A DNA stretch of 64,000 nucleotides from Persicaria tinctoria. Its lineage: Eukaryota; Streptophyta; Magnoliopsida; Caryophyllales; Polygonaceae. A program made the position numbers and the translations under genes. Location: NCBI GenBank assembly GCA_037127255.1, contig JBANSL010000004.1, positions 8,928,001-8,992,000 on the forward strand, in the 5' to 3' direction. Shown here piece after piece: positions 52,913 through 63,661 of this stretch (position 1 is the stretch's first letter; each line of letters opens with the position of its first letter). The notes under the pieces were generated by a model that ran no database searches, had not been told where the DNA came from, and worked only from the letters and a program-made list of their open reading frames with translations.

Positions 52913-55356
52913 TTAGAAGCTGTCAGGTTTCCGGGGTATTCTAAGCCTGACAGCGGCCAATGTTTCTTAAAAGGAGCTTTCACTAGATCAGTTCGAATGG
53001 AGGTAATCTTGGGTTTCTTATACTTGACTTGAGATGAAACACAGTAAAAATTGGTAAAGAAATTAACAATGATTGCACCATAATTAATAGTGGGTGAACA
53101 ATCACCGCAGCTATAATTACTTGACCATGATGTTACATAGTAAACTCCTCCCTTGGCAAAATAATCGAAATCAAAGAGATATAAGGGGGAAGTCGATATG
53201 CTTAGACTACAATTCAATAGGCAGATAATCAAAATCATACCTGGAAAGTTTAGCACCCGCTTGACCTGCCAATCATACAAGCATTGGAAAGCAAGGGACA
53301 CCCAATGCCAACACCATAGACATCTGACAGTAGATTCAAATACAACACACATAATTGTTCTTGAGACACCGACACCATAGACATATACCACAGGTACACA
53401 ACACAAGTATATAACACGAGCCAGCAAAAGGAAAGAAACCCGGAAGGCCACAACCCTTGCAGAGCTCATTAAGTCAAATGGATCAACCATGGAAGCCATC
53501 TTAGTCCTAGCACGTTTAGAACCCTTTTGACAATTACACCAACAGCCAAATCCAGTTTTACCCAAAATAAGATTCTTCCAACACAGCGCATCCCTATAAC
53601 ATTTGTAATTTATACCCTTCAGCAAGGATGACACTGCATTAGTTTTTCCTAGGCTGATCAAACACCACCTGAATTCACTTTTAGAAAGCACTTTCATCCT
53701 TGCCAACCTCAACTGATAACATCCCAAGAGGGATGTGCCAGGAGCGGCAGAAGGATTACTCATAGGGAATAAATCCCGGTTTGGCTTGGCTTTGTATTCA
53801 AAAGAGGCATCATAGACCTTAGTGAATGGTAGAACAGCCACAGGAAAAACCAATACTGTACGACCCTTAATTACACCATGAGGGATTAACAACACTAGCT
53901 CCGGCAAATAGAAAGTTTTCTTCCAAAGTTGTATGTATATAGATATCAAGACCAGTAACCACTCACAAAGCAAAGAAGGACCAATTTGACATAAGAATAT
54001 ATCCCAAATCAAATCGGGCATTGCAATCTCTCTGCAATTTCTTTTCTGTTCAATCGCTGCACTGGTGATTTCAAAAACATAATTACTGTTAAGAGATCCC
54101 AACAAACAGTTTCTCGTTACCTCGGCATCACTGGAGAAAGGGAACTCCTCAGCCTTTTTGCAGACAGCAAAGCTAGGTTTGGCCTTTCGGAAAATCTCCG
54201 CAATATCACCTCGCGAATGGAACAAATTGGTTGAATTATATGTAAAAAGAAGCTCATCAGAAGAGGATTGCCACACATACCTGATCCAATTCCAGATTGT
54301 CTTGGCCTCAAAGGGTTTGCCAATGGAGGTTAAAAATTGATAGATACGGTCCATCCCACTTCCAAGAAGCGAGACCACCCAAAGCCAGACGATGACTAGT
54401 CTCCATAAACCCATTCCGGGGTAGGACAACGATGACTCGATTCGCATCGCCATTCTTGATTTCAGAGTTTCCTCATGAGCATCATAGGAGATAAGCATCT
54501 CCTTAGAGAGTTTATAGCCCTTCGGTTGGTTTTTTCCCTTACAGGGTTTAGACATTTGAGGAGCAGGATCTTCTGCTACCTTGTGTTTTTTCCTTTTGTC
54601 AACTCCCGTCGGAGCCAACAGAATTACACAGACAGAAAAATAGATAGAGATTAGACTTTCGAATATTAGAGTTTTGAGAACATGAAAGAAAAAGGTGCAG
54701 AGACAACAGCACCACCACCACCGTCTTGGATTATTTGGATCATCCGACCCCAAAGCGAGGAGGGAGAAAGAGAGAGTACTAACCCATCCAAAGCCGAGAA
54801 GCAAGCATAGAACATCATCCCGGCCAAACTCACCGACGAACAACCAGGCCATGCTGCAAGGACAGCAGCCACCCGAGAACGCCCAAATCGATACCAGATC
54901 GGAGCCCAAAGGCATCAGCCAACAGATCTTCAAGCATCGGCCGAAACATGGCGGATTTGGCCACGGTGGGGGGCGAAGAGACCATACCCTCACCCAAGAC
55001 ACCAACAAGTGACTCAGAACCTTCTCCGCTGGACGCCGATCAACCTTAAGAGCCCTAAGGCTAAACCAACAACTTATTCCCAATTTTGAGAAATCAAAAT
55101 AATGCTCCTCAAAATCTCCATCGAAGAGCACCCCAAGGTACCCGAGGACGAGAAATCGACAAGAGACAGAACTATCATCAAATCGAAGTAGATAGAACAA
55201 GAAATCAGACTGTATTTTGTACTGGGTGAGGATTGATTTCTCACCCTCACCCAATCTAGGGCTCTTTTGGAGGAGGATAAACTCAATCACAAAGAGGGCA
55301 GAGTCAAGTTTGGGGTTCTCAAAAAGAGAGTTTCTCTCTCTTGTTTTCTCTCTCAT
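52900..55356 (-). CDS. LINE ORF1 (818 codons), unusual type
   Basis: One open frame from the ATG at 55356, only 20 nt inside the element, to TGA at 52900-52902, which overlaps the ORF2 start. Position says LINE ORF1, normally an RNA-binding chaperone. I do not see the DUF4283 domain or CCHC knuckle usual in plant L1 ORF1. Visible features: a Trp/Cys-rich hydrophobic first third (RRWWWCCCLCTFFF), a lysine-rich patch (VDKRKKHKVAED, MSKPCKGKNQPKGYKLSKE) near residue 265, then a mixed region with several hydrophobic stretches (LLARVIYLCCVPVVYVYGVG). The first about 250 residues have a composition more like translated leader, so the real start may be the internal MSKPCKGK. Function unknown. Confidence 0.55.
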   Translation of the reverse strand: MREKTRERNSLFENPKLDSALFVIEFILLQKSPRLGEGEKSILTQYKIQSDFLFYLLRFDDSSVSCRFLVLGYLGVLFDGDFEEHYFDFSKLGISCWFSLRALKVDRRPAEKVLSHLLVSWVRVWSLRPPPWPNPPCFGRCLKICWLMPLGSDLVSIWAFSGGCCPCSMAWLFVGEFGRDDVLCLLLGFGWVSTLSFSLLALGSDDPNNPRRWWWCCCLCTFFFHVLKTLIFESLISIYFSVCVILLAPTGVDKRKKHKVAEDPAPQMSKPCKGKNQPKGYKLSKEMLISYDAHEETLKSRMAMRIESSLSYPGMGLWRLVIVWLWVVSLLGSGMDRIYQFLTSIGKPFEAKTIWNWIRYVWQSSSDELLFTYNSTNLFHSRGDIAEIFRKAKPSFAVCKKAEEFPFSSDAEVTRNCLLGSLNSNYVFEITSAAIEQKRNCREIAMPDLIWDIFLCQIGPSLLCEWLLVLISIYIQLWKKTFYLPELVLLIPHGVIKGRTVLVFPVAVLPFTKVYDASFEYKAKPNRDLFPMSNPSAAPGTSLLGCYQLRLARMKVLSKSEFRWCLISLGKTNAVSSLLKGINYKCYRDALCWKNLILGKTGFGCWCNCQKGSKRARTKMASMVDPFDLMSSARVVAFRVSFLLLARVIYLCCVPVVYVYGVGVSRTIMCVVFESTVRCLWCWHWVSLAFQCLYDWQVKRVLNFPGMILIICLLNCSLSISTSPLYLFDFDYFAKGGVYYVTSWSSNYSCGDCSPTINYGAIIVNFFTNFYCVSSQVKYKKPKITSIRTDLVKAPFKKHWPLSGLEYPGNLTASKWLL

Positions 55357-55416
55357 GTTTTTTGTAGTTTTAATTTTATCATCACCACCTGTTTTTGAGC
55401 TCGATCTAGACGTATA

Positions 55417-55812
55417 CCCAAAATAATTTCATTTATGGGTTACAAAAATATGTTTAATGATCACGTGGTGATTGTTCGGCGAATAAACATCAATTATCAA
55501 TCATCAATCTATCTATATTACCTATACTAAAACCGATGCATTGGTGTCTACGTGGCGGCACGTGAGTGCATCTGCATAGGTGGCGGCACGTGAGTGCATC
55601 TCGCAAAGCTTTCTCCCGTCAAAAAGAAAATCTAATAAAAATAATTATTTTATTTTACCATTAATACATATAATTGGATAGATGGAATATCTTATAAAAG
55701 AGTAAATATTATATAAGGAAAAAACTATATCAATATAATTAAACGTAGTAGTAGTAATAATAAAAATAATTAATAAAACTAATTTACATAGTCATACTTA
55801 CCAAAAATATTA
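55417..55812. other. Non-coding, with a 22 bp tandem duplication
   Basis: GTGGCGGCACGTGAGTGCAT is repeated at 55552 and 55580. TATCTATATTACCTATACTAAAACC-type sequence at about 55507-55531 resembles Helitron 5' ends, but no matching 3' end was found. No gene. Confidence 0.4.
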
Positions 55813-56049
55813 CTCTCTCCGTTCAACAAAACTTGTCGTTTACTATTCATGCACGCTTTTTTAGAATAATAAAAACTATATAAAATATTCATTTTTAAAA
55901 AAAAAAAATTTAACAAGTTTGTACTTATTAATAATAACTACGAAATTGTTAAAAAAAATTATTTAAAAAGTCGATATTTCATATAGTTTTTAGCTCCTAA
56001 AAAAGTGTGCATGAATAGTAAAACGTCAAGTTTTGTTGAACGGAGGGAG
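55813..56049. mobile_element. Stowaway-type MITE (237 bp), second copy
   Basis: Terminal repeats CTCTCTCCGTTCAACAAAAC and GTTGAACGGAGGGAG, with flanking TA (55811-55812, 56050-56051). Inverted in orientation relative to the copy at 40366-40602 and of the same length. Confidence 0.92.
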
Positions 56050-57440
56050 TAATAGATAAATATGTAATATTTGATAGGTGCTATTTTATTTATATTTAGA
56101 TTATTTTTAAGTGAAAAGAATTATTTATATCAAAATCAATCATTTAGTAATTGATATTTTATATCTATCTATATTATTTTTTGAGGCCAAAATAAATAAT
56201 TAAAATATTATATAGCTATATATGTAGCCACAATCTATCCGTACATAGATATTTTAGTAAACTAATGTAATAAATATATAGTACATATTTAATAAAAAAG
56301 AATATTAAAATATTTTTAAAAATCAACTATCTAATAAAATTAGAGGGAAGGATAGTAAATGACCCTTGACCCGGAAAACTTTGCGTCCATAACCCACTAT
56401 CCGAAACATTTGCAAAGGCTAACCCTCCTCCCTTCAAAAATTGCACCCCAGGCGGTAAAAGTTACCTGGGGTAACCGGTAGTGCCTCCATTTTCTTTTGC
56501 CTCTCTCTTGCCACAAATCGATAGCAAAAAATCAGGAAGAAGGCGGGTGGACTGGTAATTACTCCGGAGGGTGCTGGGAGAAGACGTACTTGTAAGGTTG
56601 TGAGCGGCAGCGAAGGCTATACTTGAATCAGATCCAGTACCGAGAGAACTCTCCCGCCCACTCGCCGATCCCCTCGGTGAGTAAAACGATTCCTCCTCCT
56701 CTTCCTATACGCGGCGTAGCTCTCATCCACATTCCGCAGGAGATTCGGGCTCGCGAGAGGCGGAAGCGGCTGGAGATCCGGCGAATCCGTCTGCAACCTT
56801 GGCGGAATCGGTGGAGGAGGAGGAGGAGGTGGCGGAGCAACGATGTCAGATCTTGAGGCAGCGCAGGGCTTATTTCGTCTTCCTATTCGGAGGAGCGACG
56901 ATGGCCGCGGCCGCAGAAGTAGAGGAAGATCGAGAAAATGGCGACGGCAACTGCAAAGACGGAGAGATCGACAGTGATAGCGCCGATAGGAGTACTTGTA
57001 AATGCTGCTGGTGGATTCATGTTGTAGCTAGCCCTAAGTGTTTAGTTTCAATTTCAGTTTGAATTGATTTGATATGGGAGATCCGGAAGGATTTGAATTG
57101 GGTTCGATGTTGTAAATGTTGCTGCTGGATTCATGTTGTGTCTTCGATCTGCTGCTGGATTCATGTTGTAGTTGGCCCTGCTGCGGTATCGAGATGTGTC
57201 TCATTGACAACATAACAAGCCCCTAATTTCAGTTAGAGCACTTGGGATCAAGATGTTGTAGTTCAGTCAGAGCACTTGGGATCTTAATTTGTATTTTGAT
57301 TTTTGATCCTAGAATTGCTAAGTTAGATGTTGAACCGAGGATTCCTAAATCACTGAGAACTCTGAAATCGGCCGGTGATGTGATCTATCTCCTTGTTCAA
57401 TTGCATTCGATGTATCTTAAACACAAAAGTCAATAGTTTT
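56050..57440. other. AT-rich stretch, then a GC-rich leader-like island
   Basis: 56350-57060 is GC-rich and purine-rich (GGAGGAGGAGGAGGTGG near 56813), with several overlapping frames that mostly lack an ATG. It may be a captured gene leader or first exon, but no family is recognisable. The phrase GCTGCTGGATTCATGTTGT recurs at about 57005 (with one change), 57120 and 57150. Confidence 0.35.
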
Positions 57441-58490
57441 GATGCACTGACTTGTTTACCTTTCTCGAGTATTTGCATATGAATCTCTTCTTACAATTCA
57501 GTTGGTAAATAAAAATATTTGTTCTCTCCATCCATGACATGTTAATAGCAGTTCATGTCATGTACATCATAAGTGACACAAAAACGCACCGATCAGTCGA
57601 CCAAGACGAACATAGCGCATTGTCATGTCAAAACTATCAACTATCATGTCAAAGATATTACTTGACATGCTAATAGCATTACATGTCATGTACATCAATG
57701 TTGGCTGACATGTTCGAATTTCCCATAAGTACAAAATGTGCTAACTACATACTGAATTACAAAAAACAATCACTTTTTGAAGAGGTAAATATATAGATAG
57801 AGTAACGAAATTACAAGGAAATATGGAACCATACGACGAGTCCCATGATTTTGATCAAGTTAGAAGGGAGAAACAAGATTTTGAACGTGTGCATATTTCC
57901 ACTTTCTTAGCTTGTTCCAACAAGAACTCGGAGATGTTGATCAAGTTAAAAGGTAGAAAGAAGATTTTGAGTGTTGAAAAGCATACGAAATTTAATGTAT
58001 GAGATCAGATTTGGGTATCTTGTAGTATTGCACATGTGACATGTTAGAAGACGTAACTGTCATGTGCATTTTGACTCCTGTCATGAATCATCATTGATAT
58101 TCGTATCATAACCAAAAGGAACAATCGTCAGATCCAAGGCTTTATTCTTGATTGGTGGAGGATCATCCAAATCCTGTCATAAAGAGTAGATCCGAAGAGG
58201 TAAATAAACACCCTGAGTATGTAACATGTAATTAATTGATAATTGTCATGTCAACTCATTCAATTGCTTCAAGCATCCGCCGAGCGTTTTTTTAGAACAT
58301 AGATGTGGGTTACTTGCAATTTCTCTGACCCTTTGTCCCCAAGTAAAGCTTGCAGATGAAAATGTGAACTCTCGACTGCGAGAGAAGTATGGTGAGAAAA
58401 TGAGTAGAATGCAACGGTGGGATTTAGTGAGGCATAAGTTCAAGTAATGGTCATGTTAGGTATGTTTTGACATAAATATTCTTCACAAAT

Positions 58491-58559
58491 AGCCTATTAG
58501 CTCAATGGAAGAGCATTGTGGTCATACACAAAGATGTGGGTTCAATTCCCACATAAGCT
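58491..58559 (+). other. tRNA-like sequence (pseudo-tRNA or SINE head)
   Basis: Folds as a cloverleaf: acceptor AGCCTAT/ATAAGCT (6 of 7 pairs), D stem GCTC/GAGC, anticodon stem TTGTG/CACAA, T arm GTGGG-TTCAATT-CCCAC. A box TAGCTCAATGG and B box GGTTCAATTCC are present. The anticodon loop has 6 bases (GTCATA) instead of 7, so a working tRNA is unlikely. Confidence 0.5.
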
Positions 58560-59477
58560 TATTATTTATATGACACCTGAATTGTTTTACATGAAACGTC
58601 AATTGTTTTACATGACCTCTGAATTTTTTTACATGACACCTGAAAAGGTCACAAGTTTACTCACCAATCAGCATATAATTACCCGTCACCCATTCTGAAT
58701 TTACATGTCACCCATAACGGATTTACATAACACACAATGTATTTTACTTGACACATGCATTTTTTACTTGACACCTGAATTTGAGACATATTCTATTCCT
58801 TTTTTATGATTCAAAATTTATTCTGCTACACTTCTTTTTTTTTAACTTGGTTTCAAATTCAACCTTGGATGATTTCTGGGGTAAGTCCACTTACTCTGAC
58901 TGTCATGTGAAGTGACGTAGGTGACATGTCAAACCTATTACTTATCATGTTTAAAACCCATCTTATGATAAATTCAACAGAGAGAGATCTATGTACCAAG
59001 GATCCACGAGGATCGGAAGTAGAGTCTTTGGACTGTGAATCACCCGAGTGAGTCCTGCTCGTGGGCTTGTGCAATGAACCAGATGATTGACGGGTAATTA
59101 TATATGATCGGTCAGTTAAACTTGTGACGTTTTCAGTCTCTAAGCAACTTGCATAAACCCAAAAATCACTTCCATCTCATTCAATTGCTTCAAGCATCCG
59201 CCGAGCGTTTTTTTAGAACATAGACGGGTGGCAGGTAAACATACGAAGTTGGTGGCAATACAACACATCGTCATGTTAAAGAGTATAACCTGTCATGTTA
59301 ATAGCATTACCTGTCATGTTATTTTCTTTCATTAAGGAGCAGAGGATCGATTCGCATTAACTTTCAAAGTTCTGTCTTTATTATGTAAGAGAGCTGAAAT
59401 GGAAAGTGCCACACTTGAAAGCAAACTGATGATCCACAACAGATTAAATACAAAACCAAATTCTTTTATGGACCCTA

Positions 59478-59960
<483 letters not shown>

Positions 59961-60886
59961 CAAACATGCAATCAACCTTTGAGTCTAGAAAATGGTGTTT
60001 CGTATTTTTTCGTTTACTTAGATCAAAGCTCAAATTGGATTTAAAAATGTTTCTCCCCATCTACATAGGTACTAAAGATGAGTTTATATGCACATGAGAA
60101 GCTTCTCATTCTTTATGAAATCATTAAAGTGTATTGTCATTTGCATTTAGTAAGAAATTTACCTGACACATAATGTATTTTACATGACACCTAATGGTAT
60201 GCATTTTACATGAGCGGTTCAACTACACTTTTGCTTGCAGCTATTCAACTTTCAATGACTAACCAAAGAAGAACTAATCAAAGTAATCTGCATTCATCAG
60301 CTGATCCAATTAATCAATCGTCTATTGTATCTTGCATTTTTGTAAAGATAATTTGCCTATATTCATGATTTTTCCATTTCAAAATTTTCTTGTCTCCCAC
60401 TTGTATGCATGACAGACATCAACCATATATATCTGATTGGTTTGGTCAAGATTTGAGATCTGTTACTAAATCTGTTAATAATCAGACGAATATTCAGATG
60501 AGAAACATACCTTTTGACATTGTCTTAAGAGGAAGAATCTTCAGATGAGAAACATACCTTTTAACACAATGTCAGAAGAATCTTGAAGCCGTGAATGGTA
60601 CACAGTATTTGGGATGACAATCGTGGTCCTCGAAATCAGTAATTTGAGAAGAAAAAGAGAAATCAGTAATTCATGCACTCTGACAAACGATTCAGAGGCA
60701 ACAACAACAAGAAGAGAAGGATCTTGGGCACAAACTTTAGTTTTACATGACACTTACTTTAGTTTTACATGACGCCCTGAAGACTCCACCTTGATTGTAA
60801 GATCTTGAGAACTAACGTGCAGGTGATCTAAAGGATGATGAAAGACAAAAAGGCTGGGTTTCAAGGTCTTGAAACCCAGACTAAAA

Positions 60887-61820
60887 TGTTTTGATCACTT
60901 ATGCATTTGTCTAGTACAATTTGTTCTTTTACAAGAAAGAAATCGAGGCCAATATTTTTGGGCCTAAATTATAATGGGCTTTATATTGGGCTTGTGATGA
61001 GACTTGGGCTTTATCGGTTTATGTTTAAATATCTCATCTAACCCATTTTATGTACTAGATACATTGTGTATATTCTTTCTTGATTTCACCTTTTTATACA
61101 AGGAAAGAATTGATCCATGGCTGATCATACTTGATCATGAAGAAAGTCTAAGGAACATCTTGGAAGGCACACAAGGATTTGAAATTCAAACGGTTCTCCC
61201 TCCAAGAAGCTCTACAAGGATTTCAACTATAAAAGGACGAAAGCTAAGAAGGATGAAACACACAAGCAATCACGCAAGCATTCATAGCATCCTAAAGCAT
61301 TCGTCAAGTTTCTCCCACATTCTCATAAAGCTTAAGTTGGTGATCATTGTTTAAGTGTTGAGAGAAACACTAGCGCTTATTGTACAAGTCATTTGTTTTA
61401 CACTTAGAGTTGTCATACTCGATCAAAGCACACTTAGTGTGTGGTGTGAGCTTTTATTTCACTTGTAAGTTTGAGAGCTAGAATAGAAGCGGTGAGGCTT
61501 TGTATTGAGAAAGGGAAGTTTCTCTAGGAAGTTCTAGGCTCAAAGGAAGTGAAATAAGAAGTGTTTGAATCCTACGGATTGGATAATCCTAGGCGGGGAC
61601 GTAGGCAAGTTGGTGCCGAACCTCGTTAACAATTCGTGTGTTCATCTTTTATATTCCGCATTTACTTGGTCATATTCGATTTTACCTTGTCAAGTTCTGA
61701 TAGCCTATATCAAGGTCTTGACAAGTTGCAGTAAATTTCTATTGTTGCGAAAATCGTCCATACTCTATTCACCCCCCCCCCCCCTTCTAGAGTATTATTC
61801 ATCGCCTTATAGACTCTTCA
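60887..61820 (+). repeat. 5' LTR of a Ty1/copia element
   Basis: The right end is fixed by CTTCA at 61820, two bases before a primer-binding site. The left end at TGTTTTGATC (60887) is my best estimate, giving 934 bp. It contains a TATA box (61228), the phrase TTGGTGCCGAACCTCG common in plant LTRs, and a run of 13 C (61772-61784). Confidence 0.65.
61228..61236 (+). promoter_or_regulatory. TATA box in the LTR
   Basis: TATAAAAGG about 590 bp before the LTR end, a strong match to the plant consensus. Confidence 0.5.
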
Positions 61821-61822
61821 AT

Positions 61823-61834
61823 TGGTATCAGAGC
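61823..61834 (+). other. Copia primer-binding site
   Basis: TGGTATCAGAGC, exact complement of the plant initiator tRNA-Met 3' end, two bases after the LTR. Confidence 0.9.
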
Positions 61835-61876
61835 TTGGCTCACTGTTTTGATTTAACAATCTTGTGAGTTTTCAGC

Positions 61877-63661
61877 ATGTCTACCATAGGTGATGGAGGT
61901 TTTGCTCAAGGAAGGTCAACCAATAGACCTCCACTGTTCTGTGGCAATAACTTTGTCCACTGGAGATCACTGATGCAAATGTTCATCATTGATCAAGACC
62001 TTGAGCTATGGGGCCTGGTCAAAAATGGACCACACGTTCCTAAAAAGACTGTCGATGGAAAGCAAGTTGATAAGATTGAGTCTGAGTTCGATCAGACTGA
62101 TCTTGAGAACATTGCTAAGAACTACAAAGCTATGAATCTATTATATTGCGCTCTCGATGCTAATGAGTTTAATCGTGTCTCAGCTTGCAAAAGTGCCAAG
62201 GAAATTTGGGATAAACTTTTAGTTACTTATGAGGGCACAAGTCAAGTTAAAGAGAGTAAGATTAATATCTTTCTCAGGCAATACGAACTTTTCAAGATGA
62301 AACCTGATGAGACAGTAAAGGAGATGTTCACGAGATTCACTCAAATTGTTAACAACCTCGACTCACTTGGGAAAACCTTCTCTAACCCAGAAAAGGTTCG
62401 AAAGGTTCTAAGAAGCCTTCCAAAAACCAAGTGGGGTCCCAAGGTTACTGCAATTGAGGAAGCTCAAGATCTCTCTACACTTCCATTAGATGATCTTCTC
62501 GGAAAACTTATCACTCATGAGATGATATTAAACGAGGAAGATGGAGAATTACCCTCAACAACAAAGAACCTTGCTCTCAAAGCAAAGAAAGATCACTCAC
62601 AATCTGAGAGTGATGAATCAGACGACGAAGATGATCCCTTTGCTCTCATCACAAGAGGATTAGCTCGAATTCTGAAGATGAAAAAGCAATTCTCCAACAG
62701 AGAAAATACTGATTCATCTAGATTCAAAAGCAAGTCTCCCAACATGTCAAAGAAGCCAAAAGTGCTAACATGTTTTGAGTGTGGAGAGACAGATCATCTC
62801 GTGAAGGAGTGCCCTATGAAGAAAAGAAATAAGTTCAAAAAATATGAACAAAAGAAAAAGGCTATGCTTGCAACCTGGAGTGACTCAGATTCATCATGTG
62901 AATCAGACACCGAAAAAGAACAGGCTAATCTCTGTCTTATGGCCGAACACGAAGGATCACAGACTCAAGACCTTGAACAAGTGGTAAGAAATCTAATGTC
63001 TAGTCCTCCCGATGTTCTTTATGAAGTCCTAAGAAATATGATTTCTAATGAAGATGCTTACAACAGTGAAATCAACATCTTGAAGGAAAAGCTGATAGAT
63101 CAACAGAAATGCATCAGTGATATGTCGCTGGAAATGAAAAATCTTGAGACATCTCGGACAGCCCTTGACATTAAAGTCAAGACCTTGAGCTCAGAAAACT
63201 CTGATCTCAGGAAAAGCCTCTCCTCTCTAAAGAATCGTAATGAGGATTTAGAGAAAGAGAAGGCAAAGCTATCCGACAAGTGTCAAGACCAGCAGACTTC
63301 ACTCATTCAATTCACCAGATCTAAAGCTAATCTTGATAAGATGTTAGGTGAACAACAACTCTCTATAAATAGAAGTGGTATTGGATACAACAAGAACTTT
63401 CCAAAGAAACCTAGTACCACTTTTGTTAAAGCTAAAGGCTATTGGCGTTCACCTACTTGCTTCCATTGTTGTAAGAAAGGGCATGTTAGAGAAACTCGTC
63501 CATATAGGAGAAAGGATCCCTACATCATTAGAAATACATTTCCAGTTCGACTTAATGAACAGATAAAACAAGTTTGGGTTCCTAAAGGGACAAGACTACC
63601 CAACATGGTCTATCCTCATTATGAATCTAAAACTATGTATTGGTCTTGCCGGAAAGGTTGA
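61877..63661 (+). CDS. Ty1/copia Gag polyprotein (594 codons)
   Basis: Starts at the ATG 42 bases after the primer site (MSTIGDGGFAQGRSTNRPP). An N-terminal gag domain (FCGNNFVHWRSLMQMFIIDQ, AKEIWDKLLVTYEGTSQVKE, VRKVLRSLPKTKWGPKVTAI) is followed by an acidic Ser-rich linker, a CCHC zinc knuckle CFECGETDHLVKEC at about residue 300, a long predicted coiled coil (about 365-490), and a second knuckle-like CFHCCKKGHVRETR in which the last Cys is Arg. Gag forms the particle and packages RNA. The frame is intact but ends at TGA (63659-63661), while pol continues in another frame. The length and the coiled coil resemble SIRE/Tork-type gags; lineage not proven. Confidence 0.9.
   Translation: MSTIGDGGFAQGRSTNRPPLFCGNNFVHWRSLMQMFIIDQDLELWGLVKNGPHVPKKTVDGKQVDKIESEFDQTDLENIAKNYKAMNLLYCALDANEFNRVSACKSAKEIWDKLLVTYEGTSQVKESKINIFLRQYELFKMKPDETVKEMFTRFTQIVNNLDSLGKTFSNPEKVRKVLRSLPKTKWGPKVTAIEEAQDLSTLPLDDLLGKLITHEMILNEEDGELPSTTKNLALKAKKDHSQSESDESDDEDDPFALITRGLARILKMKKQFSNRENTDSSRFKSKSPNMSKKPKVLTCFECGETDHLVKECPMKKRNKFKKYEQKKKAMLATWSDSDSSCESDTEKEQANLCLMAEHEGSQTQDLEQVVRNLMSSPPDVLYEVLRNMISNEDAYNSEINILKEKLIDQQKCISDMSLEMKNLETSRTALDIKVKTLSSENSDLRKSLSSLKNRNEDLEKEKAKLSDKCQDQQTSLIQFTRSKANLDKMLGEQQLSINRSGIGYNKNFPKKPSTTFVKAKGYWRSPTCFHCCKKGHVRETRPYRRKDPYIIRNTFPVRLNEQIKQVWVPKGTRLPNMVYPHYESKTMYWSCRKG

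Larger units (their letters stand above)
48733..55376 (-). mobile_element. Full-length L1-type LINE, apparently intact
   Basis: A 6.6 kb element read on the minus strand: very short 5' leader (20 nt), ORF1 (818 codons), ORF2 (1373 codons), short 3' UTR and a 25-26 nt poly(A) (plus-strand T tract 48733-48758). It is flanked by the 14 bp duplication TATCATCACCACCT (48720-48733 and 55377-55390), identical on both sides. Intact frames, perfect duplication and clean poly(A) all argue for a recent insertion. Confidence 0.95.
48678..55416. repeat. Foldback inverted repeat surrounding the LINE
   Basis: 48678-48699 and 55395-55416 are inverted copies, 21 of 22 bases complementary (core ACGTCTAGATCGA / TCGATCTAGACGT). 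Without the LINE and one copy of its target duplication, they would be separated by about 38 bases, a small hairpin into whose loop the LINE was inserted. Confidence 0.8.

Noticed and set aside
54695..55012. Plus-strand frame rich in His/Gln/Arg inside the LINE.
   Set aside because: Antisense shadow of LINE ORF1.
56799..57062. Acidic frame starting AESVEEEEEVAEQ.
   Set aside because: Opens at TTG, no ATG-led model with a plausible product, and the acidic run is just a GAGGAG repeat.
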